64,000 nucleotides of DNA from Echinarachnius parma (taxonomy: Eukaryota; Echinodermata; Echinoidea; Clypeasteroida; Echinarachniidae). The notes beneath the pieces were generated by a model. It was not told where the DNA came from. It saw only the letters and a program-made list of their open reading frames with translations, and searched no databases. Location: contig JBAMJV010003836.1 in NCBI GenBank assembly GCA_037951105.1, forward strand, positions 1-64,000, given 5' to 3'. Of this stretch, positions 1 to 14,397 are shown one piece after another (the first letter of the stretch is position 1; each line of letters starts with the position of its first letter). A program made the translations under genes and the position numbers.

Positions 1-799
1 CCCAAACGCATGCTGCTATCATCACATTTCTTAGGACATGTCTTAGATAGGTGTGCATCTTTTGATACCAAATTTTGCCTTTTTACTTCTATGGTTTGTA
101 AGTCACGTGTCTGTATATGTCACGTGTCAGCATTTTACGTCACCATCAATGACAAGAATGCAATGTCACGGATTCAAACAGTATATGTTGTTCTTAATGT
201 AAAGTGCTCATTCATGATAAACATGTGTGTACTTCTAGTCCAATGAACACAACATTTATATGAGTCAAATACAAATTATTATTGTGTGGACTTGTTGAAA
301 CAATGATGTACCAATATAACCTAAAAGGGTACGATGGCTCAGAAAATGACCTACAACAGTAACACATATTGTAACATATTGTTTAAACCAAGCTTAATGT
401 ATAAAGATGTAGAGTAGATCACTATGTTTGTCTTTGGTAGGATTATCATTTTGTTATGATTGTTTATTTGCATGCCCATTACTTTGTTTGATTGTATTAT
501 CGTGTACATGAATACAAATAATCTTCTTACTAAACAAATTAAGAATAATTCGACTGAGAGTTGAGGTAGCGCTACTTCCTTTGCCGCTTCATTTATTTTC
601 CCGTATCTTTCCCTACACCTACACATATGAGAAACAATTTGCACTCATTGCTGGCTTCTGTATTAATTCAGTATTAATATTGGCAAAATACATAACACAG
701 TCATACAAAAGGTATTCGTGCATTTTTGTCAGTAGTATCAATACATTTCTATGAGTAAGAAAATCACTTTATTTAACTGTTTACATTGTAATATATTCT
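1..799. other. gene-free AT-rich sequence
   Basis: No exon, RNA gene or clear repeat is recognisable. Short open frames here have no similarity that I recognise and no splice context. Confidence 0.5.
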
Positions 800-1170
800 A
801 GGGATCGAGTTACTTTGTTGACAGGTGCAAAAATTAACAAGTGATTAATCAAATGTGTATTAGTGTGATATGATATGTCCACAACGTGATGTGTGATAAT
901 GTCGTGTTAATTGGATGTTTTTTGGCTGAGATATGAACACAAAAGCAAAGTGATAATCACTAACTCATTGCACTTACTGTGTACACGGCATACATTATCC
1001 TGTATACAATTTCACAGAGACACACTTCAATCGTAATTATCTTTTGAACGAAATGGAAATTTGAAAAACCAAAACATGTCCCGTGCTTTTATTGCTAAAT
1101 GAATATGATAAGGTATGAGAGAACCACTAGAGTTCCAAGTAAGTTTTGAGGTTTTGGACAATGTTAATAT
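800..1170 (-). mobile_element. M1 MITE, old copy, reverse orientation
   Basis: Starts with the terminal motif AGGGATCGAGTTAC and then follows the reverse complement of the M1 family seen at 14398, 24886, 34202 and 41602, including the GCAAAGTGATAATCAC block near 938. The far end has decayed (GACAATGTTAATATTAAGG). It is non-coding. Confidence 0.7.
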
Positions 1171-1984
1171 TAAGGCCTATTTATATTTGTTTTAATTTAT
1201 ATTTGTACTCCATAATCTATATCTATTTTCCCTATTCTACATTTTATAACATTTCATTATCAAGATATGAAATCAAACATGTTATACCTATGTAATGATT
1301 TAGTAAAATCAATAATACCAACAATACACTATTAAGAACTAATATTCTTATGTTATTGTTTTTAATTTGTTATATTATATGTTTTATAATGTTTTATAAT
1401 TATTTAGTTTATATAATTTTAAAAAACTTTCAAAAATAACATTGAATGCCATTTGAAGAATTCAAAATACAAATTGTGTAACGTTTTAAAAAGTCTGAAC
1501 ATTTCAATGCGTTTTTGTACATAATTGAACGTACAATTATTTGTTGGTTGTATGACACGCGACTTCAAATGAGACGTGACACATTAACTGAATATATTAT
1601 GCAGTCAAATCTGGTATCAAAACATGCACACGACTCTACAGAACACGGATCAGAAGCAATTTGATGATATCATAATGCTTGTTAGTGTGATTGTGAAAAT
1701 AGCAGAGACAAACCTTCATGAACTCTAATGATTTAAGGCGCTATTGACGTACATTATAGGTTAAATCGTTTGTACGCGTTTTGAGGACTTCCCGTAGCTA
1801 GATCGCGAGGTTGTCCACCTAGGTTGTGATCCTAGAGGGTCCTAGAAGACATTTCTGGTGCACAAACCTTTTATAACATTCCATGTTTGATATCCGAAAA
1901 AAGGGGGTGTTTGCTCCCTGGGTACGCCGACTGTATAATCGCCAAATTGCTCGTCAAAACAAATATTTGCCCTTAGGAACACAC
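1171..1984. other. gene-free AT-rich sequence
   Basis: Very AT-rich with short TATA and TTTTA runs up to about 1560, then mixed sequence. No coding or repeat structure is supported. Confidence 0.45.
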
Positions 1985-2310
1985 AGCTTGAGAGTTCTTT
2001 AATTGCTGAAGTCTAAAAGTTGTGGGGGCTCCCTAGACCCCATCAATGGCTCAAGTACAGGTGCCCCTAGACATAGCCTATGCAAGGCTCCACGTTACTG
2101 CTTTACCATTGGACGCTACATAGTATATAAACGGCTTCGACCAAAAATCTTCGAGGGTTTCCGCCCCCTACACTCCCTGTTCGGGCGTCATTCGGAAGGA
2201 AACTAGCTCTCTCACTGGTGACTCCATCGATATATTATATTGATGGGTGACTGGACAATATTGCGCCCCCCCCCCCCCCCCCCCCCCCCAATAGCAAAAA
2301 CGGATCGACG
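1985..2310. repeat. dispersed repeat shared with 38160-38570, ending in poly-C
   Basis: Blocks such as the CCGCCCCCTAC segment, AGCTCTCTCACTGGTGACTC and AAAAACGGATCGACGCCTC recur in the same order near 38340-38560. A run of about 23 C sits at 2267-2289. This is a dispersed repeat of unknown class, not a gene. Confidence 0.55.
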
Positions 2311-2324
2311 CCTCTGGCGGAATG

Positions 2325-2440
2325 TTTTGTACATGAGCAATAGAGACGACTTTCAACACCTGATAATTTGATTTCGCAAATGTTCCATCCGTCGGGCATC
2401 CGTTTACAATATCCAGTGATATGTGACAATCATTTAACCC
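2325..2440. mobile_element. M5 MITE fragment
   Basis: Matches the right half of M5 copies at 8658 and 50624 (GGAATG..TTTGTACATGA, GGAGACGACTTTCAACACC-like block, GATATGTGAC end). Left half absent. Confidence 0.6.
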
Positions 2441-2661
2441 TCGATATAATTTGTTTGATGTATCCATTAACACATTTCCACAAAAAAATATAACAAAAAC
2501 CATCATTATTGATAAAGATATTCCTTGCATTCCAAATTTATAGTGATTTTACGCATAATGTTACATACAAGATCATACCAAATGATTTAAATGTTATGCA
2601 TGTTAATGGTCGTTCAGGTCAAGCAAATTCAGAAGCTGTGCAGGAAAACCCACCACAACTC

Positions 2662-2831
2662 CTGGGCCCCGTTGCAGAAAGAGATAAAATCGATCGTAAG
2701 TTGCAATTAAGCGTAAGTCATATCACGTGTTCTAGATGCGCAAATCTGATTGGTTGAAACGCGTAAATTTTCTGACTTACGATCAATCGTAACTTACGAT
2801 CGATTTTATCTCTTTCTGCAACGGGGCCCAG
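2662..2831. mobile_element. M3 MITE, complete
   Basis: A 170-bp element with nearly perfect ~40-bp terminal inverted repeats (CTGGGCCCCGTTGCAGAAAG at the left end, its reverse complement at the right). Relatives occur at 31287, 40743 and, truncated, 51625. It has no coding capacity. Confidence 0.85.
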
Positions 2832-2888
2832 AAGTGATTTCACTGCATAATTATCATTATGGTCCCTTATTATGGTCCCGTCAACATT

Positions 2889-3970
2889 TAAAGGGAGTGT
2901 AACACATTTGCATCCACCAATTCAGGTGGAAAAACAAATCTTGTAACTTGTGGGCCTGAACGAAGGCTCTTGACGGACACATTCTACAATTTAAGCTATG
3001 TGTCCCTTTTTGATCAGGTAAGAGAGAAATCGAATTTTGTATTTATTTATTTTTTTCAAAATCGCTAAACGACTAGGCTAGACGTTAAAGGGAAATGCCA
3101 GTAGTGGAAAATAACTGTATTGGCCAAACTAATTGATTAGTATTGTTGAAATAGCATAAGAAGGGGCGTGTGTGGAAAATCCGAACCTTAATATCGTTAA
3201 GTGCAGAAATATCAGTTAAAACGTTTATGAAAGCCGCTGACTTTGAGTCAAATTCACCGTCAGTTTGGCCCGTCTGCGCTGGCCACATAGATACGCTCGT
3301 TTTAGCGATTCCCTCGTGCGAATTACCATGTGCGCATTTGCCATAGGATTAACACACATCGCACGAGGCTGTATATCAACATACAACCATCGGTGAGATA
3401 TCAATCCGCAGCAGATAGCTTTATAATTTACCAAATATATCAATTAATAGGCGGTTTCCAGGCCAAAATTGTATCATCCGGTATTAGTAAAAACAATTAT
3501 TCTTTCACATGATTGGTAATAAGAGCGTACATTTCTTTTTTTGTGTGTGGGGCGTTTCCCACTACTGGCATTTCCCTCACTGCAATGGCAATGCATTGAC
3601 TTGCGAACATACACAGTGCAATGATTTTACCTGGTCACTTTCTATAGCTTGCCTAATTAGCACTGTTCAACACACACCTCCTATTGTCAATTAACCTATA
3701 TACACACAGTCTACACTACAATGTACGCTCAATACAATGCGAAGTGTTCATACCGAAATACTAAACAACTGACTTGATAACTTAAAGGGAGTTTAACACA
3801 TTTGCATCCACCAAACCAGGTGGGGAAAACAAATATTGCAACTTTTGGGTCTTAACGTAAGCTCTTTAATGGACACATTCTACAATGTAAGTTAAAGAGA
3901 AATCGAATGTTTGTATTTATTTATGTTTTCAAAATCGCTGAACGTCTAGGCTAGACGTTAAGGGGTAGCT
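2889..3970. repeat. direct repeat pair split by a 488-bp inverted-repeat element
   Basis: A ~200-bp sequence beginning AAAGGGAGTGTAACACATTT and ending AGGCTAGACGTTAA occurs at 2889-3088 and again at 3784-3963. Directly after the first copy lies an element at 3089-3576 with ends AGGGAAATGCCAGTAGTGG and its inverse (CCACTACTGGCATTTCCCT), inserted at TTAA (3085-3088). The right-hand TTAA is not preserved. The remainder is unassigned. Confidence 0.65.
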
Positions 3971-4159
3971 ACACACGTCGACGAACACACACATCGTTCA
4001 ATATAAAATGTGACTCACTGCAATGTGCAATTAGGTTATTTACCTAATTTACATATTCCCCCAAATTGAGTATATTGGGAACCCGGAAAGTAAAAATGTT
4101 ATACCACTTTTCCAAGATTTTGGGGGCCAATACAAGTCCATTTTGTACACTTATTTCCA

Positions 4160-4290
4160 TATAGCCATAGGTGCCGGAAGTGGGGGGGCGGCCGCCCCCC
4201 CCCCCCCCCATCCAAAAAGTGGGAGGGGGGGGGGGGGGCAAAACGCGTTTTTGCCCCCCCCCCCCCTCCCCCCCCCCCCAAAAAAAAAAA
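4160..4290. repeat. poly-G/poly-C hairpin block
   Basis: Alternating C and G runs of about 8-18 bases around a GCAAAACGCGTTTTTGC centre, followed by an A run. The two halves are complementary, so a long GC hairpin is possible. Exact run lengths are prone to sequencing error. Confidence 0.7.
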
Positions 4291-4579
4291 ATATATATAG
4301 GAGAAGACTGGGAAAGAAAAAATACAAAGTATGACTTGTTAATTCTAACGTTCAACAACTAATCTATGTCATCCATTTTAAGTTTTCGCTGCGCGCTTCG
4401 CGCGCGAACAGATTATCTCAGTTTGTTGTGTAACTTGCGTATGGTCTTGGCCATTTTTGGCCACTTTTTTCTGTACCAGGCCACGTATAGTTACCGTGTA
4501 GGCTGGCATTGCTCTAGCTAATTACAACTTTACAACAAGGCCCAGATCTCACTACTCGTTCACTTTGCACGTTTCACAG

Positions 4580-6837
<2,258 letters not shown>

Positions 6838-6981
6838 AGCCAAATAACAGTACTGGGACATGCCCCACACACACAAAATGAAAATATGCTTTCATCACCT
6901 ACCACGTGAAAGAAGATGTTGATGTAAATATTTTGACAAAAACTGATTTGAAATAGACTAATTGGGCATTAAAAGGTTCAA

Positions 6982-6987
6982 AATAAA
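6982..6987 (+). terminator. candidate polyadenylation signal of the sulfotransferase gene
   Basis: AATAAA lies about 145 bp after the TAA stop codon. It is the first canonical signal downstream. Confidence 0.45.
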
Positions 6988-7925
6988 ACGATATTTGACA
7001 AAGTTCAAATTAAAAAATGTTCGTTGCGTGCAAAACCTATAATGGCAAATGCTGCGTCACGTGAACGAGCATAGCTACGCCTGCATAGACGGGCCGAAGT
7101 TAGGCCCAATGTTAGCGGCATACATAAACGTTTCAACAACAACTCGTTTATAGTGTTAGCATTTTATTTTTTCTTAAAATAAATGTGGGATCACACATTG
7201 TATATAACTGCATAAGGAATCTTGATGGACAGGTAATTTGTGTGTTGGCAAAACAAATTCATTGTGTACATTCAATTTTACCGATTCGAAAATCTCAATG
7301 TAGAAAGGTTTTACAAAAATATCATTTTGCGTTCAAACATGTGTCTATTGAAATAATGCCTTCGTTAATTCGAATTCATTCCATGATATCTAACTTCACA
7401 ACCTTGTAACAAAGTATCACACGTTATATCACGGCGTTGTTAGTATGTGTGTCTTCTGTTTTGAAAAGTAAAAATTCCACATATTTACTGAAATAATAAG
7501 TGATCATAGTTTTAATATAATAACCAAAATCATACAGGTTTATTATGGGTAAAGTATTATTTAAGTCATATTTATTGCTAGTTTGTCATTTTGTTTGCCT
7601 TTACTTTAATATGTCCCTCTTTTTTGCTATCAGCACTAATTTCAATCAGCTAGCTGCTCGAAACTCACAGAAGATAGGCAGGTATGAATTTTGTATGTTT
7701 AAATTACTTAAAACGGTGAAATCTAAGCTTAAAATGATATATATTTTGTAAGAATGTGGTTATCCTAAGCTATTCAATTATATCAATTAATTTAAAGAAG
7801 AGCAAGGAAGTCCATTTACACAGAACACACCGTCCTTAGCAACGACTAATGATAGACTCATCGGATTAAGATGGAAGCTGGCAGACATGCTAACAAGTTT
7901 AATTTTTCATTTAAAAAAATGTTAA
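6988..7925. other. gene-free AT-rich sequence
   Basis: Two open frames (7185-7409 and 7545-7751) exist but have AT-driven composition and no recognisable domain. I do not call them genes. Confidence 0.5.
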
Positions 7926-8493
7926 ATGGATAGTTGAGTTCTGGTAAAGAGAGTACAGTTTTGGTCAAACTTAATTTTAGTAAGCAAAACCTGCACCATT
8001 ACATTACAAACTAATAGTTATAACTCCACAATGCTCGAAAGGAATACAAAATTACAAATGACTAAGTAAAAAGCCTGCTATCATTAAAAAAGAGCCGTTA
8101 AAACTCAAGAGGGCGCTCTCAAAACACTCATCGGTTTCAGCCATTTGAAATCAATTATTGTGCTAAGTTAAATGTTTTCTTGAAACAGTGATTAGATAAG
8201 GAGATAATCAACAACTATCTACAAACTTATTTAGTAATTTTTTGAAAAGAGGAAGCATTTTTTTTTTTTAATTCACGGCTGGTTCAAAATTGTAGAATAT
8301 TTGTCGGGCCCCACATTTAATACAAATGGTTATGTTTATGGATATTTCAGCCATTTCTGAACCGATTTAGATCAAATAAAGTTTATTCTGTCATTAAAAT
8401 TATATGCTCTTTCGAATTTGACACTCAGTTTTTCATTATCTCACAACAAAATTATTTTGTGTAGCGCCCTCTATACCAAAACTCAACTATCTC
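7926..8493 (-). mobile_element. M2 MITE with TTAA target duplication
   Basis: 568-bp element flanked by TTAA at 7922-7925 and 8494-8497. Ends are ATGGATAGTTGAG and CTCAACTATCT. Internal order matches the M2 copies at 23476, 25230 and 34823 in reverse orientation. TTAA target choice suggests mobilisation by a piggyBac-type transposase (inference). Confidence 0.8.
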
Positions 8494-8529
8494 TTAAACC
8501 TAAACAAATGGCATGACATAAAGCTCTGA

Positions 8530-8657
8530 AGCCTCTGTTTCACACATACAAGGATCCAACACGGATCGAGTGCCGGAGTGAATACGGTACAAATACGGTA
8601 CAAATGCGGAGAAGTACGGTGTCTATACGAACGTCTCCGGAGAACCCCCGGAGTTAA
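8530..8657. repeat. CCGG-rich repeat fragment related to 37030 and 43296
   Basis: Starts CACACATACAAGGATCCAAC and carries CACGGATCGAG and CCGGAG blocks resembling the foldback repeats downstream of both lectin genes. Confidence 0.45.
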
Positions 8658-8875
8658 AGGCCCGGTCACATATCACCGGATAGCGTAAACGGATGCCCGA
8701 CAGAGAGTATGCGTTTATTTTCCGTTTCTTGTCAGGCGATGTACGTTGTTCTATCCAGCGGAATGCTTTTTGCATGATGCAATGGAGACGACTTTCAACA
8801 CCGGATAATTTGATTTCACAAATTTCCTTTTCGCCGGGTATCTGTTTACGCTATACGGTGATATGTGACCGGGCC
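8658..8875 (+). mobile_element. M5 MITE with TTAA target duplication
   Basis: Inverted ends AGGCCCGGTCACATATCA and TGATATGTGACCGGGCC, flanked by TTAA at 8654-8657 and 8876-8879. Copies at 13466 and 50624 share the interior (GATGTACGTTGTTCTAT). About 220 bp, non-coding. Confidence 0.8.
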
Positions 8876-8879
8876 TTAA

Positions 8880-9300
8880 CCCGGAGCACACGGAAGAGCA
8901 CGGTATATGCCGTTTATTATTTTTTGTTTTTTTGTTGTATAATATGCTAAATTCTTTGATAGTGTAGATCTTTCATTATATGCCTGTTTTTCCTATATGA
9001 TTTTTTCTTTATGTTTGTTATATATTATATTGATTTTATTTCTCTATTCTTATGTAGGGTACTTATCATGTAGATTGTAATTGTTTTTTGTTTGTATTTA
9101 CGCACCTGCATAGCGCAGTTTTTCAACTGATGTTTCCTATTTTATTCGCAGAAGACATAAATATATAAATACATAAATTAGACATAGATAAATAAATAAA
9201 TAAATTAATTAAAAAATATCCATTGCTTTCGAGTGATGTATTGTGAAACACAACAAATACACATCGGAGACTTCAGATTCGCGGATGCAACACGAATAAA
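8880..9300. other. AT-rich flank with (TAAA)n tail
   Basis: Contains a TAAATAAATAAATAAATTAA tail near 9188-9210, possibly the 3' end of an unidentified retroelement. No gene. Confidence 0.35.
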
Positions 9301-12300
9301 CGGAACAATAGGAGTTTTGTGTCGCTAAATTTAGTAACCTCACTAGTTATATAACAAATAAACAATTCCATAATGTGGTTAAAGATTATAGTAAAGATAT
9401 TTTTTCGTTATTACATTTGAATATTAGAAGCTTAAATAAACATTTTGATGATTTGCAATTATTGTTAGATATCCCCTCTCAAACACCTCTCTCTGTAATT
9501 GGTTTGACTGAAACTTGGTTAACTCAAGATGTAGATTCATCACATGCCCTTAATGATTATGAGTTTGTTTATAGAAATAGACAAGATCGATTAGGAGGTG
9601 GTGTAGCTATGTATGTACTAAAACGGTTTAGTTACATAGTGCATGAAAATATTTCATTAATAAATGATATAATAGAGTCCCTATTTATTGAAGTTGTATT
9701 GCCGGGCCATAAAAATATATTAGTTGGAGTCATTTATCGTCCACCGAATTCTAGTTTAAAAGATTTTTTAATGTATTTTACTGACTTAATTAAGAACCCC
9801 CTATTTGTGAATAAAGATTGCTTTATAATGGGTGACTATAATATAAATTTATTGAAACATGCTGATAATAATGTGTCACATGAATTTCTTGAAATATTTT
9901 TGTCGGCCTCTTTTCTCCCTCTTGTTTCTAAGCCCACTCGTGTTGCAGATTCTTCTGCCACCCTTATTGATAATATTTTTAGTAATGTTATACCTCACCC
10001 GAATTCTTATATTGTTCTTTCTGACATTACTGATCATTATCCCATTTTAACTCAATATAATGTAGCTCCAGTGGTCAAATATGATGATCCTTCCCGTTTA
10101 ATTCGTAAAGTAACGCATGAAAATGTAGCGCGTCTTGGCGCTAGTTTGGATAATATTGATTGGTCTGTTGTGTATAATGATAATGATGTAAATTCATCAT
10201 ACGATAAATTTTTAAATATTTTTGATGGTCAATTAGATATTGATATCCCCCAACAAAGAGATAAATCTTGTAATTATAAAACCTCCCCAAGACTCCCCTG
10301 GATATCTAAATCTTTACTGCGATCGATAAATAGAAAAAATAATTTATATTATAAATATAAATTAAAAGGTACTGATAAACTTAAATTAAAATATACTTCT
10401 TATAAAAATACATTGATTAAACTCATACGTTTGGAAAAAAGAAGGTATTTTGTTAATCGATTAGAATTATCTAAAAATGACATGCAGAAAACTTGGAAGA
10501 TCATTAAACAAGCAATGAATTTAAATACAAATAAATTAAAAATAACTAGTATTCGACAGGATAATGTAATTGTTGATGATCCTGGTAAAATAAGTAATAC
10601 TTTTAATGAATACTTTTCTTTAATTGGAGAGAATCTTGCTCAAAATATTCCTGCTTCTGATAAACATTTTACAGATTTTTTAAGTACTCCCAATCCTGAT
10701 TCGATTTTTTTTGTACCTATTCATAAAAATGAGATTTTGGATATAGTCTCTAATTTAGATAATAAGAAAAGTTCAGGCTACGATGGTATAAATAATTTCT
10801 TATTAAAAGGTATTATTCTGTCTATAGTTGATCCTCTCGTCCATATTTTTAATTTATCTTTATTAAATGGTCAAGTCCCGGATATTATGAAAATTGCTAA
10901 GGTTGTCCCCCTCTTTAAAAAAGGAGACAAACTAGATGTTGGCAATTATCGTCCAATTTCTTTGTTATCTACACTTTCTAAAGTTTTAGAAAAGGTAATA
11001 TATACTCGTACTATTTCCTTTTTAAAGAATAATGATATTTTTTCTAATTTTCAATTTGGATTTAGGGAAAAACATAGCACGATTCATGCTTTATTGTCTT
11101 TTGTAGATAAGGTGGCACATGCTATTGATAAATCATTACACACAGTAGGAATTTTCCTTGACTTCTCCAAGGCCTTCGACACTATTAACCACAATATTTT
11201 ACTCTATAAACTTTCTAATTATGGTATACGTGGGAAGGCCTTGGAATGGTTTCGGAGCTATCTTTCTGATAGAAAGCAGTATGTTTCTTTAAATGATGTT
11301 AATTCTGAATTTCGTCATGTTACTTGTGGCGTTCCCCAGGGAAGCATATTGGGTCCACTTTTATTTATTATTTATATAAATGATTTTTGTAAATCATCCG
11401 ATATATTGTCATTCATACTATTTGCTGATGACACTAATTTATTTTTTTCTCACAGAAATCCACATAGTTTAGTAGAAACGATTAATATTGAGTTATTTAA
11501 AATTTCCCAGTGGATAAGAGCTAATAAATTGTCTTTAAATTTTCAGAAAACAAAATTTATGCTTTTTAGTAAATCAATAGATTCTTTGCCCTTAAATATT
11601 GTTTTTGATAATAATGTATTGGAAAAGGTGCCTTTTATTAAATTTTTGGGAGTCATTGTTGATGATAAACTTTCATGGAAATGTCATATTGATAGTATTT
11701 GTAAAACTATTTCGCGTAATATTGGAGTGATAAAACGATTACAAACTTGTCTCCCAATGTATTCTTTGTTTATGTTATACTCATCTTTAATATTGCCGTA
11801 CTTAAACTATGGACTTCTTGCTTGGGGGAACACGCATCAATCGTTTTTAGATAGGCTATTATTGTTACAAAAGAGGATTATTCGTATAATTTGTGATTCC
11901 ACTGCACGCTCCCACACTGACCCTTTATTTTTTCATAATAAATTATTAAAAATTCATGACTTGTATTTATATCAATTAGGTCAATTTATGTATAAATATG
12001 ATAATAATTTATTACCTCCAGCTTTCGATTTTATGTTTTTTAAAAATCAATCGGTTCATAATTATCCAACTAGACAGTCAAATGAATTTCATTTACCCCT
12101 TTTAAGAACTTTGTTAGCAAAGAATACGTTTATTTATGATGGTCCTAAATTTTGGAATACTCTTGATATAGATATGAAAAATGTACCTTCACTTAATTCT
12201 TTTAAACGTAAACTTAAAATGTTTTTAACTAAACGCTATGATATTAGTTAAACTAATCTTTTGGTAATGAAAAGGGGTCATCGTAACGAGCCATTAAACA

Positions 12301-13056
12301 TTATTGTTGCTTATTTTTGAAATTGCGCCTTTGATTCAATTCTACTTTATAACATTTATTTTAGTCTTGCAGGACTGGTCCTTACCTTCTCATTCCATAC
12401 CTTCTCAATCCATTCATATCTTATACATTTTCATTGTCTTTTGTACAGCATCTTCTTTTCACAGTATGCTTCCACACTGCGTTTTATTTTTCATACATCT
12501 TCTATTCAGTAGTCTTCGTAGGCACAACTCTATTTTAAACACTATTTTGAAAACTTACAAGTTTTGCAATAATTACATTTTTTTTTGTAATACTTCTGAT
12601 CACTTTATTTTGATTATCTTGATTGTTTTTTTTTTTTTTCTTGTTTTTTTTTGTATTTTATAATTCATAGTTCTTCCGTTTTTGATTATTCGTATTTTTT
12701 TCGTATTTGATACTTCCATTACTTTGTAAAATATTACTCTTTGAGGGGTTCCACATTCTACAAGCCACGCTTTTTTAGTGGATCCCTCCATTTTCACTTG
12801 AAATTAATCATACAGCAACATTCGTTTATTTTCTGATTCCGCTCTTATGACATTATTATTTCTAAATGTCATCATTACCTTATTCAAAATTTTTTTAAAA
12901 TGTCGTATTTAATTAATGATTATTTTACACAAATTGTTTGTATTGCCAATGTGTAAAATTTATTGTTTATAATTCACAAATGTTGTGACCTATTCTTTGT
13001 AAAATATATGTAAATTCTTGTTGAAAATGAATAAACTGAACATTGAACATTGAACC
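9301..13056 (+). mobile_element. CR1-like non-LTR retrotransposon, 5'-truncated, otherwise intact
   Basis: The element consists of one long pol frame, an ~800-bp AT-rich 3' UTR, AATAAA at 13030-13035 and a short tail of CATTGAACATTGAAC repeats instead of poly-A, as usual in the CR1/L2 group. The 5' boundary is set near 9300, where the open frame begins; no ORF1 precedes it. The uninterrupted frame points to a young insertion. Confidence 0.8.
9375..12251 (+). CDS. LINE pol: endonuclease and reverse transcriptase
   Basis: A 958-residue frame that copies element RNA by target-primed reverse transcription. N-terminal apurinic-type endonuclease: LNIRSLNKHF, GLTETWL (residues 43-49), MGDYNINLL and the SDITDHYPI catalytic end. 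Central reverse transcriptase: GNYRPISLLS, FLDFSKAFDTINHN, GVPQGSILGPLLF and the active site FADD at 683-686. C-terminal thumb region with NYPTRQS and the FWNTL block. The frame is open upstream to 9312 but has no ATG before the endonuclease, the listed start being a GTG, so the native start and ORF1 were probably lost by 5' truncation. Not a viral polymerase: no gag, protease, RNase H or LTR is seen. Confidence 0.88.
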   Translation: MVKDYSKDIFSLLHLNIRSLNKHFDDLQLLLDIPSQTPLSVIGLTETWLTQDVDSSHALNDYEFVYRNRQDRLGGGVAMYVLKRFSYIVHENISLINDIIESLFIEVVLPGHKNILVGVIYRPPNSSLKDFLMYFTDLIKNPLFVNKDCFIMGDYNINLLKHADNNVSHEFLEIFLSASFLPLVSKPTRVADSSATLIDNIFSNVIPHPNSYIVLSDITDHYPILTQYNVAPVVKYDDPSRLIRKVTHENVARLGASLDNIDWSVVYNDNDVNSSYDKFLNIFDGQLDIDIPQQRDKSCNYKTSPRLPWISKSLLRSINRKNNLYYKYKLKGTDKLKLKYTSYKNTLIKLIRLEKRRYFVNRLELSKNDMQKTWKIIKQAMNLNTNKLKITSIRQDNVIVDDPGKISNTFNEYFSLIGENLAQNIPASDKHFTDFLSTPNPDSIFFVPIHKNEILDIVSNLDNKKSSGYDGINNFLLKGIILSIVDPLVHIFNLSLLNGQVPDIMKIAKVVPLFKKGDKLDVGNYRPISLLSTLSKVLEKVIYTRTISFLKNNDIFSNFQFGFREKHSTIHALLSFVDKVAHAIDKSLHTVGIFLDFSKAFDTINHNILLYKLSNYGIRGKALEWFRSYLSDRKQYVSLNDVNSEFRHVTCGVPQGSILGPLLFIIYINDFCKSSDILSFILFADDTNLFFSHRNPHSLVETINIELFKISQWIRANKLSLNFQKTKFMLFSKSIDSLPLNIVFDNNVLEKVPFIKFLGVIVDDKLSWKCHIDSICKTISRNIGVIKRLQTCLPMYSLFMLYSSLILPYLNYGLLAWGNTHQSFLDRLLLLQKRIIRIICDSTARSHTDPLFFHNKLLKIHDLYLYQLGQFMYKYDNNLLPPAFDFMFFKNQSVHNYPTRQSNEFHLPLLRTLLAKNTFIYDGPKFWNTLDIDMKNVPSLNSFKRKLKMFLTKRYDIS

Positions 13057-13095
13057 TCAACGAAAGAATATCTCTAGATAAACATTACTCCACGG

Positions 13096-13250
13096 GGGGG
13101 GGGGGGGGGGGGGCACAGAACCGCCAAGTGGTCCCCTCTCCCCCACCCTTATCTAAGCCACTATCTTACAGCAATACAATGTTGAATTCTAAAAATACTG
13201 CGCTAAATTCAGGTGTGAAACAGGAACCTGGAACTTAGAAAGATGATATC
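13096..13250. repeat. poly-G run and flank
   Basis: About 18 consecutive G at 13096-13113 followed by unassigned sequence. Confidence 0.6.
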
Positions 13251-13465
13251 GTCGTTGCTGCTCCAATTTTACGAATGTTAGGTGTGAAAGACGGACCTGG
13301 GTGGAACGGATCTGGGTATAAAGCTAAAAAAAAATAAATAGCGATTCGCAAGGGTGTGCTTGTCATGCATGCTTGCATGGAGTGTTGTTCTTCACTGAAG
13401 AGGCTTGGCTACCCTGGGTATAAGCCAAGGCATTATAATGTTTGTTTCGCATATATCATAGCTAA

Positions 13466-13692
13466 TGGCCCGGTCAGATATCAACGGATATCGGAAACGT
13501 ATGCCCAACGAATAGACAATTTGCGAAATTAAATTATCCGGTGATGAAAGCCGTCTCCATTGCTTCATGTACAAAACATAGAACAACGTACATCACCGGA
13601 CAAGGAACGGACAAGAAACGTATAGAACGGATGGAAAATTTAGCTCTCCGTTTTACATCCGTTTGCGCAATCCGTTGATATGTGACCGGGCT
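13466..13692 (-). mobile_element. M5 MITE
   Basis: Ends TGGCCCGGTCAGATATCA and TGATATGTGACCGGGC, interior reverse to the copy at 50624. Flanking TTAA has decayed (CTAA left, ATAA right). Confidence 0.75.
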
Positions 13693-13716
13693 ATAAGGGG
13701 GGGGAGGAAGAAAGTG

Positions 13717-14017
13717 GTTGTTGTTGTTTTTGTTATTGATGATGATGAAATTACGTGTTTCATTTGTTGTTGTTGATGTTGTCGTTGTATTATTTGTTGT
13801 ACTTGGAGGGGGTGTCTTTTTTGTATTTGTAGTACATGTATGTCAGATTTAGTAGCCGTTACTGTTGTCGTTTGCTGTTGCTGATGTTGCTGCGGCTTTT
13901 ATTTATGTTGTTGCTGATGATTGTTGTTGTTGTTGATGATGTCGAAGCCGAGAGCAAGACCATTGGTTTTGTTGTGGAAGCAGGGAGGGGAGGGGGGGGG
14001 GGGGGGGGGGGGGGGGT
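13717..14017. repeat. GTT-rich low-complexity block and poly-G run
   Basis: Imperfect GTT/GAT triplets from 13717 to about 13945, then a run of G (with a few A) at 13981-14016. Open frames here merely reflect the triplets. Confidence 0.75.
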
Positions 14018-14397
14018 CAACAAGACCAAGTGTTGCCCGAGACCACTGGTGTAGATGGCCGAGACCGATAAAAAGTGGACATTTATTTATCAAGGGAAAC
14101 AAGAAAAAGAGTTAACTGAAGACAGGTGTCCTCCATAGAAAGGTTCAATAACATTGTTTTTCTTTGCCATGTCTGCGAGGCATCATTTCTAGTAGTCTCT
14201 GGCTGCTATAGACATCATATAACGATAGTTAAACCAATAGTAATAATAATAATAGATATTTATAGAGCGCAAATTGCAATAAAGCCTCTTAGCGATATTC
14301 TTATTACCCCGGTCAACGGATATGCACACTGCACACACAATGCACATGTTCCACTCACTAGGGAGTATTCCAGCCAGTCGTACTACATTGAGGTTAA

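Noticed and set aside
9375-12251. Retroviral polymerase
   Set aside because: Endonuclease is of the LINE type and precedes RT; no LTR, gag, protease or integrase.
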